The notes: generated by a model not told the origin, from the sequence alone. A stretch of DNA of 64,000 nt from Dastarcus helophoroides (GCA_028583605.1 CM053333.1:28871302-28935301), one strand, 5' to 3'; counted from the first letter of the stretch, positions 9,770 through 23,310 are shown. Numbers and translations: made by a program.

Positions 9770-12700
9770 GACAATTAAACTATAGGGAAACCATTTATCA
9801 AATTATTCATTGTTTATTTTATAGTATCTGGTGAAGCTAAAATGAAATCATGCCTGACCATCTTTTTTAGTAATGAGAATAATTTTAAATTGTTTATTAT
9901 TTTCTGACGATGCAACAAAGTAATATCGCGAACATGTGATAGTGATAAATATTGCTCTTCGATATCCAGATAAGGTAAAGCCCTCATGAAATCCAGTAAA
10001 GCACATGGTAAAAAATATCATCACATATTTTGACTCCTTTAAAGAAAAATTAGCTAGAAGAACATTTGTTGTTGATAATAAAAATGTCGAAACAACATTT
10101 CCAATTATGTCAACTAGACATGTTATACTTTTAGCTTTATTACACACTATGAACTACTATAAATAATTTGACTGATTGTTTCATAATTTAATTGTCGATA
10201 ACGATTGTTTCTTTTTTTTTAAGTACATTTCATTTATTTCTACTCATTATGCCACTATGCTACTCAACAAGAATTCAATTACTGTGAAATAAAAAAAGTT
10301 AAAATTGCAATTATTTTCAAACTATGTAAAAGAAACTCCCGTAATGCTCTTGTAATGATAATTTATATTTGCACTAGATAGGTCAAAAAAATATAGGGTG
10401 TTCCAGTTAAAATAACAAAGTTATCGCTGTTTGAATTTATCAAAATACAATTCAACATTCGGTATAATGTTTTTGTAGATATGAAAGATGTACAAGATAG
10501 CTTCGTATGTGTTCTACTTACGTGCCAAATATGAAACAAATATCTGGTTTCTGGAAAAAGATACAAAGAATTTCGTGAGACCTTGAATCTGTCAAATTTT
10601 TTATAAAAATCCAATTACGTCAAAAACTATTAAAATTTGGAACAATATTTGTTACCCAAAATGATCTTAAATTATTAAATAAAATCCAAAAATGCAAAAA
10701 TATATAGGGAGTCGTATTTAAAATAACGAAGTTGGTGTCAACTTCGGGTATAACCGGAAGTACTACAAATTTGCGAATATTTTAGTTGTTTTGGCCTTGT
10801 CGACTTTGCCAAGTTGTTAATTTTTTTAGATAAGTACGTTGTCACATATCGATTGCGGCGACTCCTGGTAAGACACGCTGTATATGTATGCTTTGTAAAA
10901 ATTCTAAGTCTAGTTTTACAGGGGTTTGTTTGGCACGATTTTTCCAGGAACGTATCTGCCTTGTAAATCGAGGAATGAGTGTAGGTTTTTTTTAATTTTA
11001 TTTTATAAATCAAAGATTTGTTTTACAAATTTCAAGTTTTGCCCTAATTGGATTCTTTCTTTAACAATTTTAAATCTAAAGTTAAAATTTGTAAATACTG
11101 ATTTCTTAAAATTTTCAAATTATTTCTCAAGGTTTCGATTTTTTCGGCTTAAATTTAAAATTTTTTCGCAGCATTTTAATTTAAAATTAAAAATTCGACC
11201 TTTTTGTATAAATTTTCATTGGAATTTTATGATATGAGTTAACAAAATAAAATAGGATACCCCTCAATTTTAAGTAGAATAGGTATTTTACTCAATTTTC
11301 TAACATAGAGAAAAATAGTATTCTTTGAAAAAATCATAGTTGCTGTTTATTTTTTAATTAGCTTTCCCTTTTACAAAGGCACGATATGCCACTAAAATAT
11401 TTAAGTTTGGGATGGAGTTTACAAGTTAAAAGATTTTTAAGGTATACAAATATCAATAAAAAGAAAATAACACTGAAATATACCTCACCTAACAATTAAT
11501 ATTTTGATCGCAAATGAAATTTTAGGCTTTAATTTTTTTGCCTTACCGTGATGTTTAATTTATTTGAATGTCCAGAAATTTGTGTAGATAGCTTAAATAT
11601 TGCAAATTTCTTCACGTTCTGGTTAAGACAATTTATCCGTTCTAGGATGGCGGTATGCACATTGATTAAGAAACTACAATTTAGCAGAGAGTTTACTTTA
11701 CTACTTTAGATGTTTACTTTATAATAAGCCTGCGGGCATGCCAACTGTTTTATTAGCGGTAAGAAACAAGAAGTCTTGCCAAATCCTATTTAAAATGCAG
11801 GCAATATTGCCTCCTATTTAGATTAAATTAAAAATGAGAAATTTACAGTGCTAACATTTCTAGTTACAGTTTTTTATTTTTCTTTGGAATTGAACATTAG
11901 TTACTAAGGCTAATGAAGAAGTTAACAGTTAACTTTTATCTACATTGGGAGGATAGAGCTAAATAAAAAGTTGAAATACGACTGATATTTCTTAACGTAA
12001 ATACTTCATGTCCTTATCTATTAGGGTAAAATCAATCACGCCCCATTGTTAGCTAATCTAAATCGAAAGGGCAAGTAAACAGAATGTCGAACATTTTGTT
12101 AAGTTTTTGTCACGGGACTGGAGACATAATAGATATTCTCTTTCTGTGTAGTACAATGGATAAATAATCAAATAAATTGACCCTTTCATTTAGGATACAT
12201 TGTAGGTAGGTCCGAAATAAGGAAGTAGATAAAAATAAAATGAATTTTGTTTGTATGGTGCATTTTAAAGTACATTGTCATATTTTTATGTTTGTTCTAT
12301 ATTTGGGATTAAACTAAATTTACCTTTAGTGTATGTAATGTCTCACGCAACGCTATAAAGGATGTTGATACCTGTAGAGTAAACATGTGTTTCTCCAAGC
12401 GTCGATGTGTTGCTACGGGATGTATCACAGGAATAGACACAAGCCTACAAATTTACATTCGTAATTACATGGACCAATAAAACAAATATAGCTGATGGAA
12501 CGGCAAGACAAACAGGCGCTAGGTGAAAATTTATGTACAAAAAATTGTATACTTACAGCAGTAGTTTCATTTGTTTAACGTGCTTCATTTAAAACAGTAA
12601 GGCTTTTCTTAATTATTTAGCATTTCTAACGCAGAATATTAAATTCTCGTTCACGTCAAGGAAAATGGACAAGCTGAAAATCGGTTTTAAAAAATAATTT

Positions 12701-15560
12701 GATATTAATTTTACCTCTCGCGTTTAATTCAATAACGTTGATAAATATTTACAGCATTTGAATGTTTGATCGCCTAACAAGGTGTAAGAATAAAATACCG
12801 ATCTGCGCTGAAATAACGTTTCATAATTGCAACTAGTCAGTGGTCAAGTTGAACATAGTGTTGAAATTACCTATTCATTTTTATATCCCGAATAGATGCG
12901 TCTAAGCCGTCATATTATAACAGTAAAGAATTTAAATTCTTCATATAAACTCGGACTGTGATGGTAGCGCTCTAACTTTCCTGTGGCGCATTCGCCAGAT
13001 TTAAAATTAATCAGCAAAATGTGATTATTCGGAGCGAAGAATTATATTGAATTTTGGTGCCGTATTTGTATACCATGAACACATTATAAAAATTGTTTGT
13101 ATTTATTTGCAAAAATGTTATAATTCTGCCGACGGTAATTTCTGGCATTATATGCGTGACATGAGCATGGCTCAATGTCGTCGGTAAATTATACGGACTT
13201 AGCTTTGCTTACCTTTCTCAAACAGGCCTGGCTTTAGTGACACAAACAAATACGTGACTTTGTTTTATTTCTTATGCCGTTATCTGTCTTTGCTGACACA
13301 AATCCGAGTACGCCCTTATCTTAAAATTTGAATTTCCTTTGCAGTCTTAAAAAAATGAGTCTCAAATTAAATGAAAACACTTTCGTCACGACTGCGTTTC
13401 TTTATTCAAAATTAGGCAATGTATTTTCAGCATTTCACGTGAAGTGTTGCAAGTAAGCCAAATTTTCCTGAAAGCCAATATAAAAGTAAAGGCTTCCTTT
13501 AGGGTCAAACTCTTCGTCTTTTAAAAAACGATTAACTAAACCCATAAGGTAATTTCCAATATCATGCCACACGCATCTCTTTGTAATAAAATAGGCTACG
13601 TTAAATAACCCCTACAGCACGCGTTCTTTGGTAATAATTCTTTCTTAAATATATACGTAAACATAGCTAACGTCAAGTGTAATTTGTCGAATGGCACATT
13701 AATATCATAAATCTTGCTCCGGTACCATATAGGTGAGTTCAAATTTATTTGTTGTATACGAACGCTGTTATTACAATATACTAAGAGAGGTTAGGTTCTC
13801 GAGTATTAATATCTACGTAATGTGGTTAACTGGACCTCATCAACATATTTTTTCTTTAAAGATAGCACTAACATTCTATTTTGCGTATCGGGCTTGAGCT
13901 TATAATATGTCCCTTTTAATTAAATGAAAAATTTGGCAACCTTAAAATACTGCTTCTTTAGTATTTGATCATTTTCTTATGCCGACATGATTAATTAATA
14001 ACTGAATTTAAAATCTCTAAAAAAATCCATCAAAAAGTTAGAAATTGTCATTATTTCGTAAATTGTAGATTTTTGGAATAAACAACCTTAAACAAAATTA
14101 TCTTTATTTCTAATATCAAATAACAAAAAAAAAACATATAATTAGGGGATTATCATAAATTAACTCAGTCTTATTGATCATCCTTGTATTAATGTCTATC
14201 AGATATCACATAAAATCTGCTAAAGCAAGTGTTTTTATAAACGAAATAAAGATGAATAATGAAGTATTCCGTCGTGAAAATTCATAATTACTTTTCTGAC
14301 TCCAAACGTTAGTTTGAATGTAAAATTTTAAATATTTGGAAAACATATAAGCCAAACTATAAAAAAAAATACACATAACACTACATAGGTGTAATCTAGA
14401 ATATTACGTAGAATATAAAAACATGGTAATAAATAGGGTGTGAACATATTTTAGTTTAGTTGCCCCCGGTCCGGTGCTGTAGGTGTTCTCCCAGATTTTC
14501 AAAATTCTCAGGCTCATATTTATATTAAATAAGTTATCGTCCTCGTAAATGTTTTTAGGTCAAATAACAAATAATACTGTTAACCTATTTATTGAGACAA
14601 TTTTATTTGGTTAGATTTTCAAACAGGTGCAATGCTAAATAGATTTTAAAAATGAGGGTAGGATAATTATTACCATCATTATAATACACCGATTTATGTC
14701 AATACTTTGTTGAAAGCAATTTGACAGGCAAGAGCCTAATCGACAATCTCGGAAGACAATAATGTCAAATCAACTTATTTGTGATAAATTGAAAATACAC
14801 CTACAGAAAATAATTTAAAATTGATTTCATGTTAAAATATATAAAAGCATTAAAGGATCTTTTTATCTTTTTCATTATAAATGTCCTAAACATAAGGCTT
14901 CCCTTTTGGTGGGTAATGCAATTTTTCAAGAAATATACAAAAATGAAATTGTGGAAAAAATGTTATTTCCCTAAGCTCCTATTTATTTGGAGGCGCGGAA
15001 ACTTTGTAAAGAGTTTAATAGGAAGATTTTTCAATAAAATGACAAAATATGTGTTACATAAATCCAAATTCTTTCTGGCGATCCCTTTGAAGTTAAAGTG
15101 ATTTCGAAGAAGTGAAATCGGAGATATTTAGTAAAATAGTATCATGGGAAATTGAGGCGTAGGTTTAGCAATTCGCTGCCAGTTTCGCTCTTTTCGATAT
15201 TACAATTCGTAAGTGGTTTCTTCTTGCCACGTAAAAATATGCCGAATTGGTTTTCTCTCCGATTTTCTCTCCGAAAGTTGTATTGTTGTGGAAAACTGTC
15301 AAATCCTCCATTCGATACAGCGGGCCAAACGGATGGCAATTATTCCAAGAAGCTTATCGAGATGTTTTTACTTACAGTTTTTGCAGTAAATATTCAAATA
15401 AAATATCAATAATTCGCCACTTTAAATATTTAATAATGAATTTAGATACAATACATGTATATATCACTATAAAACATTGCATAAATATAAAAATACTTTG
15501 CAACCTCTGATCAACTGTCAAATACAATAAGGACATTAAAATGAATTCGAATCTACAGAA
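9770..15560. other. Long stretch without recognised genes
   Basis: A+T-rich throughout. Near 10390-10425 and 10700-10735 a similar word recurs (TATAGGGTGTTCCAGTTAAA versus TATAGGGAGTCGTATTTAAA), each followed by AATAACRAAGTT; this could be relic transposon ends. 11000-11230 is a short patch of the degenerate TTTCGATTTTT/AAAATTT filler that dominates 41830-44060. Elsewhere I see no supported reading frame, splice pattern or repeat. Confidence 0.4.
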
Positions 15561-15567
15561 AATATAC

Positions 15568-15948
15568 TGTAACGCAATGTAAATAGATGGAATAGAATTT
15601 AGAATAGAATTGTAGAATTTAGTACATAAGAAAAGTTTTTAGAATGATCTAATAAGGGGAAAGCGACCGCGATAACGAAACAAACGGCAGATAAGCGTTT
15701 CCGAAATTTCGGCAAACGATGAGCCTTATCTGCCGGATTGTTCTAGAACCTGGATGCCGAAACTATATAAGGCGGTCAGCTTTCCCTCGAGTCAGTCAGT
15801 TAGAGTCAATGTAATTAGTGAGTTAGTAGAAGTCAATAATAAGTGAGTTAATTGTTCAATTGTGCTGATCCAAGTTTAGTTTAGTAGTAAAGTGGGTATT
15901 ATTTTCAATTCACGTGTGAATCGATTCGAACCGATAAAACCCGTAACA
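15568..15948 (+). mobile_element. Solo LTR of a gypsy-type element
   Basis: Starts TGTAACGC and ends CCGTAACA. The 4 bases ATAC occur immediately before (15564-15567) and after (15949-15952), the target duplication expected of a Ty3/gypsy element. It carries a CTATATAAGGCGG promoter-like box near 15765 and aligns in layout with the LTR at 7544-7873. With no internal region on either side, it is a recombination product of a complete element. Confidence 0.85.
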
Positions 15949-15952
15949 ATAC

Positions 15953-18900
15953 TTATATATCTGAACCGTTTCCCAATTTGGTTGCTATAGATATTGAGGC
16001 ATTTTGTATATTGAAATATTGATGTTTGTATTCCCTTCTAATACCATGTAAACCATATGGATCATCAACCAATGGGCGCATTCACCAGACGTAGCAGCTG
16101 TAGAGCTGGTTAGATGTATCGCTTAAAAAGGAAGTGCTGCGCAACAACTGAAGTGAAGTGGTCACTTCAAAGATCAAGCAAGAATTGAGCAAACATTCAC
16201 GCATGTCATCAGTTTTTTAACCTAGATGTTACAAGTATCCATGTGTTATTCCGAATGCCGTATTATATATTTGTGTCTGCTATTTGTCTTTCGAAAAATA
16301 ACTGGAATTTTAAAAGTACTGTGATGAGCGATCCCGTTTTTGACCATAATCACTGAGTGTATATAGTTTTTCAAAATTGTCGAATTTTGCTCATCTTTAA
16401 AAATTTTCGAAGAATAATTTACTTTCGATTTTCGGACCCAATTTGTCTACGTTGTGTTTAAAATTATTTTATTCCAATAAATTGTAACCCCAGTTCGTAG
16501 AGTCGACAGGGAAGTGTTATCAAATTCAAACAACAATTGACCTCAACTTTTTATTGCAATAGGTCAACAAATAAATCAACAAAATTTCAAGTTTGTGATT
16601 TTCAAGTGTTCTTAAACATAATACAGGAAAATAAAGTGAACCTGTTTGTTTCAACTTGTTTAAATTTGCTGGATACAGATCTGAGAGAAATATTTCTTTA
16701 GAAAATTAAGAGAATTCATTAAGCACAAGTAATCTGACATTTTTTGTTTAACTGTTTCGCTCATATATGGTACGTCGGTCATTAATCTCCCAAAGTTTAT
16801 CTTAACCCTAATAATCGCAATATTTTCCCCAGCTGAGCCATTTAGTTTGTACTCGAAGGTTTTCAAACCAAATGCAGATAACTTTGTACCTGATTATCGG
16901 TGGGCTTTCGCTGGTTAGTTTGTACACAGAGGTTCTCAAACTATTTTCAGGTGTCTGTTTTTTATTCTTCAATTCTTGTGAGTTTTGTCGCTTCTTTATT
17001 CAAGCATTCGTCACATAGCATACAGTTTTCTGTCAAAGCTTTGAGCTAACAATATCCAAAGGATAATGCTACGAGAAAATGGAGCTCAAGCTTGGAAATG
17101 AAGTTGTGATTTATCGTCATAAATCAAATTTATAAATGTTGATTTAATCTTACTCATTTCTCGTTCTCTCACTCTTTCTTTCTTTCCTTTGTTAACTTGT
17201 TCCTTTGTTTGTTTTTTCTGTTTTTCTCATACCAAACTCAATCAATTGAACTCAAACCAGTGTCATAAAATAGACTAGCAATATTGTTAAAACTTTTTGT
17301 AGAAACTTTCTGAGCAGAATTTTCCCTTCCAACACTACATCTACTTCTACGTCTACTAGTCTAATAAAAGGGGCGTTTTCTGGCTTAGAAAGTGGCTAAG
17401 CTTGACTTAGCACAAAAAAACATTTAAATTAAAGTTAGAAACTGGCAAGAAGTTCTCATTTCTTTCGTCAAAACATTTCCCTAACGAGAGCTGATGCTGA
17501 TACTGCTCGTTCACCTACGTTAGTACTCCCCATTTGTCAACAGATCTCTAAGGCTCTCTTTGGGCCAGGTTGTCTTGTCCTATATTTTTGGGATTCAAGC
17601 AACCTACGAAGGAGAGTCTGCGAATGAGGTAGCACTAGGTGAATACACCAAAACAAGAACTAGGTAAGAGCTCATTGTGGCTTATGCTTCTAGGATGTTA
17701 AGGTGTACAATGCCCACGTTTCTAGAACTTGCAGAACATCATCAGTAAAACCTAAATATACACATCAGGAAAGTCAAACACTGTCCATAGGGAGAATGTT
17801 AATGAGAGATTTAACATTGAGAGCTAAAAGTGGGATAGGTGGGCGGCGCCTTGTATTCTCCTACACAGGTGCAAACAATTCAACGCAGAGCGCAGCGATC
17901 AGTGCTGGTAGAGATTTCAGTAGTACATCATAGCGTCTAACGTGTTTTGTTACGGGATTACTACTGGCAGGCAACAATTTTATTAAAATTTGCGTACCAC
18001 ATGTTATTTGTTCTATTAGTCCGCTGATTTAATCAACGTCTGAAGCAAAATAAAACTGACATTCTTTGATAACCAAAATACACAAATGCCTCATTGCTTT
18101 CTTAAACAAAATAAATAATAATTCTAATAAAGAATATAACATAATAACTCTTTAAACATTACAATATAAGGAGTTTAAATAGGCCGCCAGACTGTGCTAA
18201 ACAATATTCCAGTCTGTTGTAAAACTCTCGACGAGTTTTTTCTAACATCTAAACTGGAAGATACGAAAATGCTGCGTCAACGTAGGGGAATACGTTCAGC
18301 GGCCGTAGAAAACTATGGAAGGGACAATTCTTAGCGTTTTACATGGACAATGAAAATTTTTCCTTATCTGTATGTGTCTGCTGCCAGTTGCCGGACCTTT
18401 GTGGTGATGGCTATAAATTATTTTGGAACTCCTGGAAACTCAGGTTCCAACAGCAGAACACTAACATCGACCTTAAGGAAATGAAAATGTTTGTATGAAG
18501 CGAATGCGCTTTATTTCCTTTTCTTGTCTTTCTATTTTTATTTTGTTTTATTTTTGGTTTCCTTTTTTGAAACTGAGATTGGTAGTTGCACCAATAAGCG
18601 GTAGGGTTCTTGGCCCAATAATAATTTTCTAACAACGACTTTCTCATTCATTCGGTTTGTTGTGGAAGTTTTAAATGCCTTTCTCTTTTTTTTTGTGTGA
18701 GCCCCCCAACCTCATATTGATCAAAATTAGGAACAAGTATTTTCTCAAATTTTAGAAAAAGTTAATTAAATCATATAGGAGCGAAAACCATCAAATAAAA
18801 TCATCGGACAATTTAAAATTTACTTGCCTATTTTTTTTCCGTAGCAAACATCACACAAATGGCACAAGATTTTCACGTTGAACAGAAATTGTTTTTTTTT

Positions 18901-20380
18901 GTGTTCATTTACGTTGATTAGCACAAACAGAAGTAATTTTTTTTAAACTCCCGTATTTCGTACTCGTTTTTATAAGTTCGGAAGTTGACCATAATTTTTA
19001 AACTAATTTCATCGAAGTTCAGTACTTGACTACTTTAAAGTTGGTCTTTGGTGTTTTATCTTCACGTCCCCCTACCCTTAATTTCTGGGAACCGAAAGAT
19101 ATTCTCTGCATCTCGCTAGAGGGCATGAGGATGCAGAATTTCTACTAATTTAAATATTTCTAATCCAAATTAACCCTTAAATAAATTTTGAAAGGTTTCT
19201 TAAAGTGCATATCAAACTGCAAACCCCTTTTGAATAATGCCGTCCCTTTATCTTACAAGTTTTATCTCGATAATTGAAATTTAAATAATTTACAATTGTA
19301 CGTGTTTATAAGGGCGATTTTTGAACGTCAAATTCCTCCAGTCTACCACCACATAGTCTTGCCGAGATATTTGCTACGGTCTCCGTTATTGACATGTTAC
19401 CATAATTTATTACTCTACTTTCTAGCGGTCCTTCAAAAATAACACATTATTTTACTCAGTTTAGGCAATTAAACTTGAAACAAACCAGGCCTAACAAATA
19501 ACCCTTATTTAATTTGTGACCTGCTAAGAAATCCGTTTCTCACGCAAAACGTTATGTTTCACAGAATTTTTATAATACAGTATTTGTAGATTTAATATTT
19601 TCAAGAAAATATTGAATAAAATTCAATTAAATACAACAACGAGTAAATGGAACAGTTTAGTAGAACTCGACTCACCACAGTACTCAAATTAAAACAATAA
19701 TTCTCAAACATTTGTCATAATCGTTGCAATATCTTTCTAGTATTACTCATTTTATAACACTTGCACCCATTTCATTTTAAAATATTTTGCACTGTTTGCA
19801 ATAACTTTCATGTGAAATTCGTTATGGCTATCGGCGAATTTCATGTGAAAAAGTGATTTGCCCCATAATCTCTTCAGAACTCTTGAACACAGAGAATATC
19901 AACCAATTAATTACATGTACCTAATCTTTCATGCATATCGACTTTTTATACCTAAATAATGTTTACTTCTTCAGATTGTAATGTATTAATATTCGAAACA
20001 GCTGTGTTACTATTACTATTAGGTGCAGCTGTTGCATTATCTACAGATGTTCTTGGTGTTAATAAAAATATAGTTACACTTTTCTATCTAGTTTGATTCT
20101 TTCTCCCTCTTACTTTACACCACATTTCGGCTTATGGATTCTAGAAGAAGACATGGTCAAACAATTGTAAAACTGTTTTCTATTTATGTTTTATTGGATT
20201 TTTCTTCGCCAGTTACTGCTTTCACAATTCTAAATTTTCAGTAACCTTCTGTTAAGGATTGGCAATTTGTTATAGAGTGCCCCAAGCAGCGATTGGGTTT
20301 GTGACTCAATACTGAAAAAACACCTAAAACTATCTTAAAATTAGAACTACGTAACAATTAACTAACAACGAGATTATTTT
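15953..20380. other. No gene recognised
   Basis: Mixed-composition sequence, somewhat richer in G+C at 17460-17940. The open frame there (17703-17933) has no motif I know. I see no splice-linked exons, TIRs or RNA genes. 19740-19860 and 29710-29770 share a short similar stretch (ACACTTGCACCCATTTC versus ACACTCGCACCTGTTCC, followed by AAAATATT), suggesting an old dispersed repeat. Confidence 0.4.
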
Positions 20381-20387
20381 AAAGGTT

Positions 20388-20420
20388 TAACGTTTTGGGC
20401 AGTACCCGTCGTCAGATAAT
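20388..20420 (-). other. Degenerate hammerhead-like hairpin
   Basis: Minus strand reads CTGACGA, C, GGG-loop-CCC, AAAACGTT. The layout is that of the 9540-9584 motif (core, one extra base, short stem II, then AAACGU), but the invariant G before AAA is A and no stem I is evident. Probably a dead relative. Confidence 0.35.
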
Positions 20421-21501
20421 CAATTGAAATTTCTTCCTCTACATTTTGGTGTATGCTGTCAGAAATAATTCTGACAGTTTATTAGATTATTCCCTAGGTG
20501 ATTCTTAGGCGACCCCGTTGTTTTTCTTGTTTTAATAATGGCAACCACATTTCGTTTATATCAATCGAACAATTCGGCACACTTATCTCCATTTAGTGCT
20601 TTTTTAGTTTTTCTGGCAAACAAAAGGCCAATAGAACATGAATAGAAATACTATTACTTCGCAAAGAAAATACAGAGAATATCTATTGGAGCAACAATTT
20701 ATTTCCATTTCTCCAAAATATTGTTTTTAGATTCGTTACTGTGAGCCACTTTCCTTGCACAATAGTTTTTTCCACTGGTGCAGTTGAAACCATATGTTAA
20801 GTTATTGAGCCATTATCTCTAAATTTTTTCTTTCTATTCCTGAAGAAAGCTTTCAAGATGGTGATTAATACATAGTATATGCAATGTTTTAACGGGGTCA
20901 GATGTAAAGGAATTATTTTATTCATTTAAAATTTTTCATGTACATAGTTGAGAACGAATACAAAAAAATTTTAATAAAAAAACCATACTTACCATTGAAT
21001 AACTACTGCTACTAATTTAAATGTTATTTATTGGAAAGCAAAATTTCCAAACGTTGCATAGGCTAATTCTGATGACTACATAAATAATACTTTTTTACAA
21101 TTTTTGTCACCTTTATACTTCATGTAATCTACTTTTGCAGTATATGTCACCTTTATACTTTATGAGACAAATAGCTGCTCATTAAACATTTAACAGGAAA
21201 TGGACGCGTTTTCCAATCGTTATACACAGCAATTGCATTACGTTGTAGACTCGTTAAATGTGCTTGTTACTCAGTATACATAAAAATTTAACCGTTTGGG
21301 TGCACATTTGCATGTTTTTAATAAGCACAATAAAGGGTTCGAATTAAACAAAAAATCTTTTTTTTGGTTTATTCCATACATGTCATTTTTTAGAGATACA
21401 CGGCCTCAAACGAAAAGTCGGACACCCAGAAATTACGAACTAATTAAGTAAACAACGAAACATACAACACGTATACGTAACGTTAAAATATAACGTTATT
21501 A

Positions 21502-21736
21502 ATAACTATGTTTAATCATTTTATTTAACATTTCTACGACCCAGTTTGAAAATATTTAAATTTTTTATTGTTTGTTGACAACATTTTAAAACAGTTTTTG
21601 AAATGTGACTACGTGATATCTAAATTTATTTAAAACGTCAAAAATTGTTTTAGAATGTTGCCAACAAACAATAAAAAATTTAAATATTTCCAAACTGGGT
21701 CGCAGAAATGTTAAATAACATGATTAAACATAATGT
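21502..21736. repeat. Inverted pair of repeat-X arms
   Basis: About 21502-21605 and 21640-21736 are reverse complements. Both contain the words GACCCAGTTT/AAACTGGGTC, ATATTTAAA and a TGTTGGCAACA-like box. The right arm continues as GACCAATAAGAGTCCACCAT to 21770 and is repeated directly at 22225-22370, downstream of the hammerhead. Confidence 0.8.
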
Positions 21737-22011
21737 TTTCGACCAATAAGAGTCCACCATGAAGAATAAACCTATTCCTTTAACGGAACGAACGGACTTC
21801 GTAAATAGTGAGTGCTTCTAACTACTAAGATGAAGCAATTTCGGCGGCTAGGAACAGTAACCACCCACAAGTGTAGTTCGGAGTAGTTGTTTCTTGTGGA
21901 TCGGGCTTCAAATATTTAAATTTTTATCACCGTAAATTATTGATGAAACGTCTATTCATGTTAATTTTTTGTATACATTTAAATTATTTTATTGTTCCGC
22001 TTCCATGTTAT

Positions 22012-22058
22012 GCACTGCTGACGAGCTCAAATGAGAGCGAAACATCGATGTCCAGTGC
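22012..22058 (+). ncRNA. Type I hammerhead ribozyme, copy 1
   Basis: Self-cleaving RNA motif. Stem I is GCACTG (22012-22017) with CAGTGC (22053-22058); beyond a small internal loop TGT (22006-22008) can pair with ACA (22060-22062). Core CTGACGA is 22018-22024 (CUGANGA). Stem II is GCTC (22025-22028) with GAGC (22035-22038). GAAA is 22039-22042. Stem III is ACATCGATGT (22042-22051), a perfect palindrome: 3 bp with a UCGA loop alone, 10 bp between two molecules. C22052 is the cleavage base, after GU. Every invariant core residue is present. Stem I is open, making it type I, the form known from Penelope-like elements, retrozymes and some animal satellites. Self-cleavage itself is predicted, not shown. 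Confidence 0.85.
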
Positions 22059-22224
22059 TACAGTCTTTTTTTTATATTTTTTATATTGTTATAATTGATC
22101 AAAAAACAACATATTTTCATATCTAATTTTAGTCTTGTATTTTTTTATTTTTCCTATTCTATGTAAAATAAACTAACCTATTTTTTGTTACCTATCATGA
22201 GGCGACGTTTTAAATAACTTTAGA

Positions 22225-22370
22225 TACCACGTAGTCACATTTCAAAAACTGTTTTAGAATGTTGTCAACAAACAATGAAAAATTTAAATATTTGCAAACT
22301 GGGTCATAGAAATGTTAAAGAAAATGATTAAACATAATATTTCAGACCAATAAGAGTCCACTATGAATAA
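22225..22370 (+). repeat. Repeat X, direct copy downstream of ribozyme 1
   Basis: Shares CACGTAGTCACATTTCAAAA, GTTTTAGAATGTTG, CAAACTGGGTC and GACCAATAAGAGTCCAC with 21640-21770. Offset from that copy is about 602 bases, with one ribozyme in between. The same block follows ribozyme 2 at 34430-34565. Confidence 0.8.
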
Positions 22371-22379
22371 TTACTGACT

Positions 22380-23200
22380 AACATAACTAACCTCGTTATG
22401 ATATTAGTTTACACTTGAAAGTCGGATAAACATAAACACCAATGAAGATTAATTTTAATAATTGCTGCTAATAATTTGCCGAAACACCTTTACTCTTAAT
22501 GATTGTAGATGTCGAGGCACAGAAAAGACCAATGTATTTGCCAGAGACTAAATAGACTGAACGTTTCAATGTTGTCTCATGCGTACAGTTGAAGCTAAAA
22601 TCCGGGGAAGTGGGGAGGTGCATCTCACTTTGATATGGTCGGATTAAGTAAAATTTATAAATACGAAACCTGCCGCGTAACGGTTCTAACGATTTAGATG
22701 AAACTTTGGAATTAGGGGCTTTTGGACCAATAGGATAATTGTTATAAGTGCTTTTTGGTAAAAGTTAAAGAGAACTATTTTCAAAGACATCTTGGTTTAA
22801 TAGTAAAGTAATTTTCTTTCAATACGCGACGCATGTGTACAATATTGTTAAGCCGCTGCTGTAAACACGTCATGATTGCAGTGAAATAGCGACGTGCGCA
22901 CGCCGATAATTGAATATTTATATATTTTATTTTTACCTACCCAAAGAATGAAACTCTTGATTTTCCCTTACTAATGTGTTCACTAAGGTTTCAACAATGA
23001 TCCACAATACACTTCCCCATATTTACAGCCCATTTTCTTTAAAAAAAGCCGATGTTATCTTCGCAAAGGTCTGTCAAATAATAAGAGGGCGTTGCGAGCT
23101 AGATGGAGCTAGGCTTTAGCCAGGCTTTCAACTGGCTTCACTGCTTACCGTGTTAGGTTCAGTCTGTCTCTGGTATTTACAATATTCGATATTTTATTCG
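22380..23200. other. No feature seen
   Basis: 22670-22800 resembles the family-Z flank (gene-free words such as AACGGTTCTAACGATTT and ACATCTTGGTTTA also near 36825 and 36920). Otherwise unremarkable. Confidence 0.35.
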
Positions 23201-23204
23201 CCCT

Positions 23205-23310
23205 GCAATACACCATTGAGCTGCTGCCGGTTAAAATGTGGTACTTCCTATTTAATTAATCCCACAAATATTCTATTGGTCTAAGATCTGCAGATTTCAA
23301 AGGTGATTAA
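23205..23310 (-). pseudogene. Possible Tc1-like transposase scrap
   Basis: Minus-strand reading gives SADLRPIEYLWD followed by a stop and LNRK. This resembles the SPDLNPIENLWD box of Tc1-like transposases, where the glutamate is catalytic. Only about 30 codons are recognisable and stops surround them. It could be chance; a protein search would settle it. Confidence 0.3.

Noticed and set aside
13715..13745. Splice donor-like CATATAGGTGAGTTC
   Set aside because: An isolated donor word with no upstream open coding exon.
17725..17770. Minus strand CTGATGA...GAAACGTG, a possible hammerhead
   Set aside because: The segment between core and GAAA repeats a word directly instead of inverted, so stem II cannot form, and no stem I is present.
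17703..17933. Possible host exon in a G+C-richer patch
   Set aside because: No recognisable domain, no convincing splice sites and no neighbouring exons.
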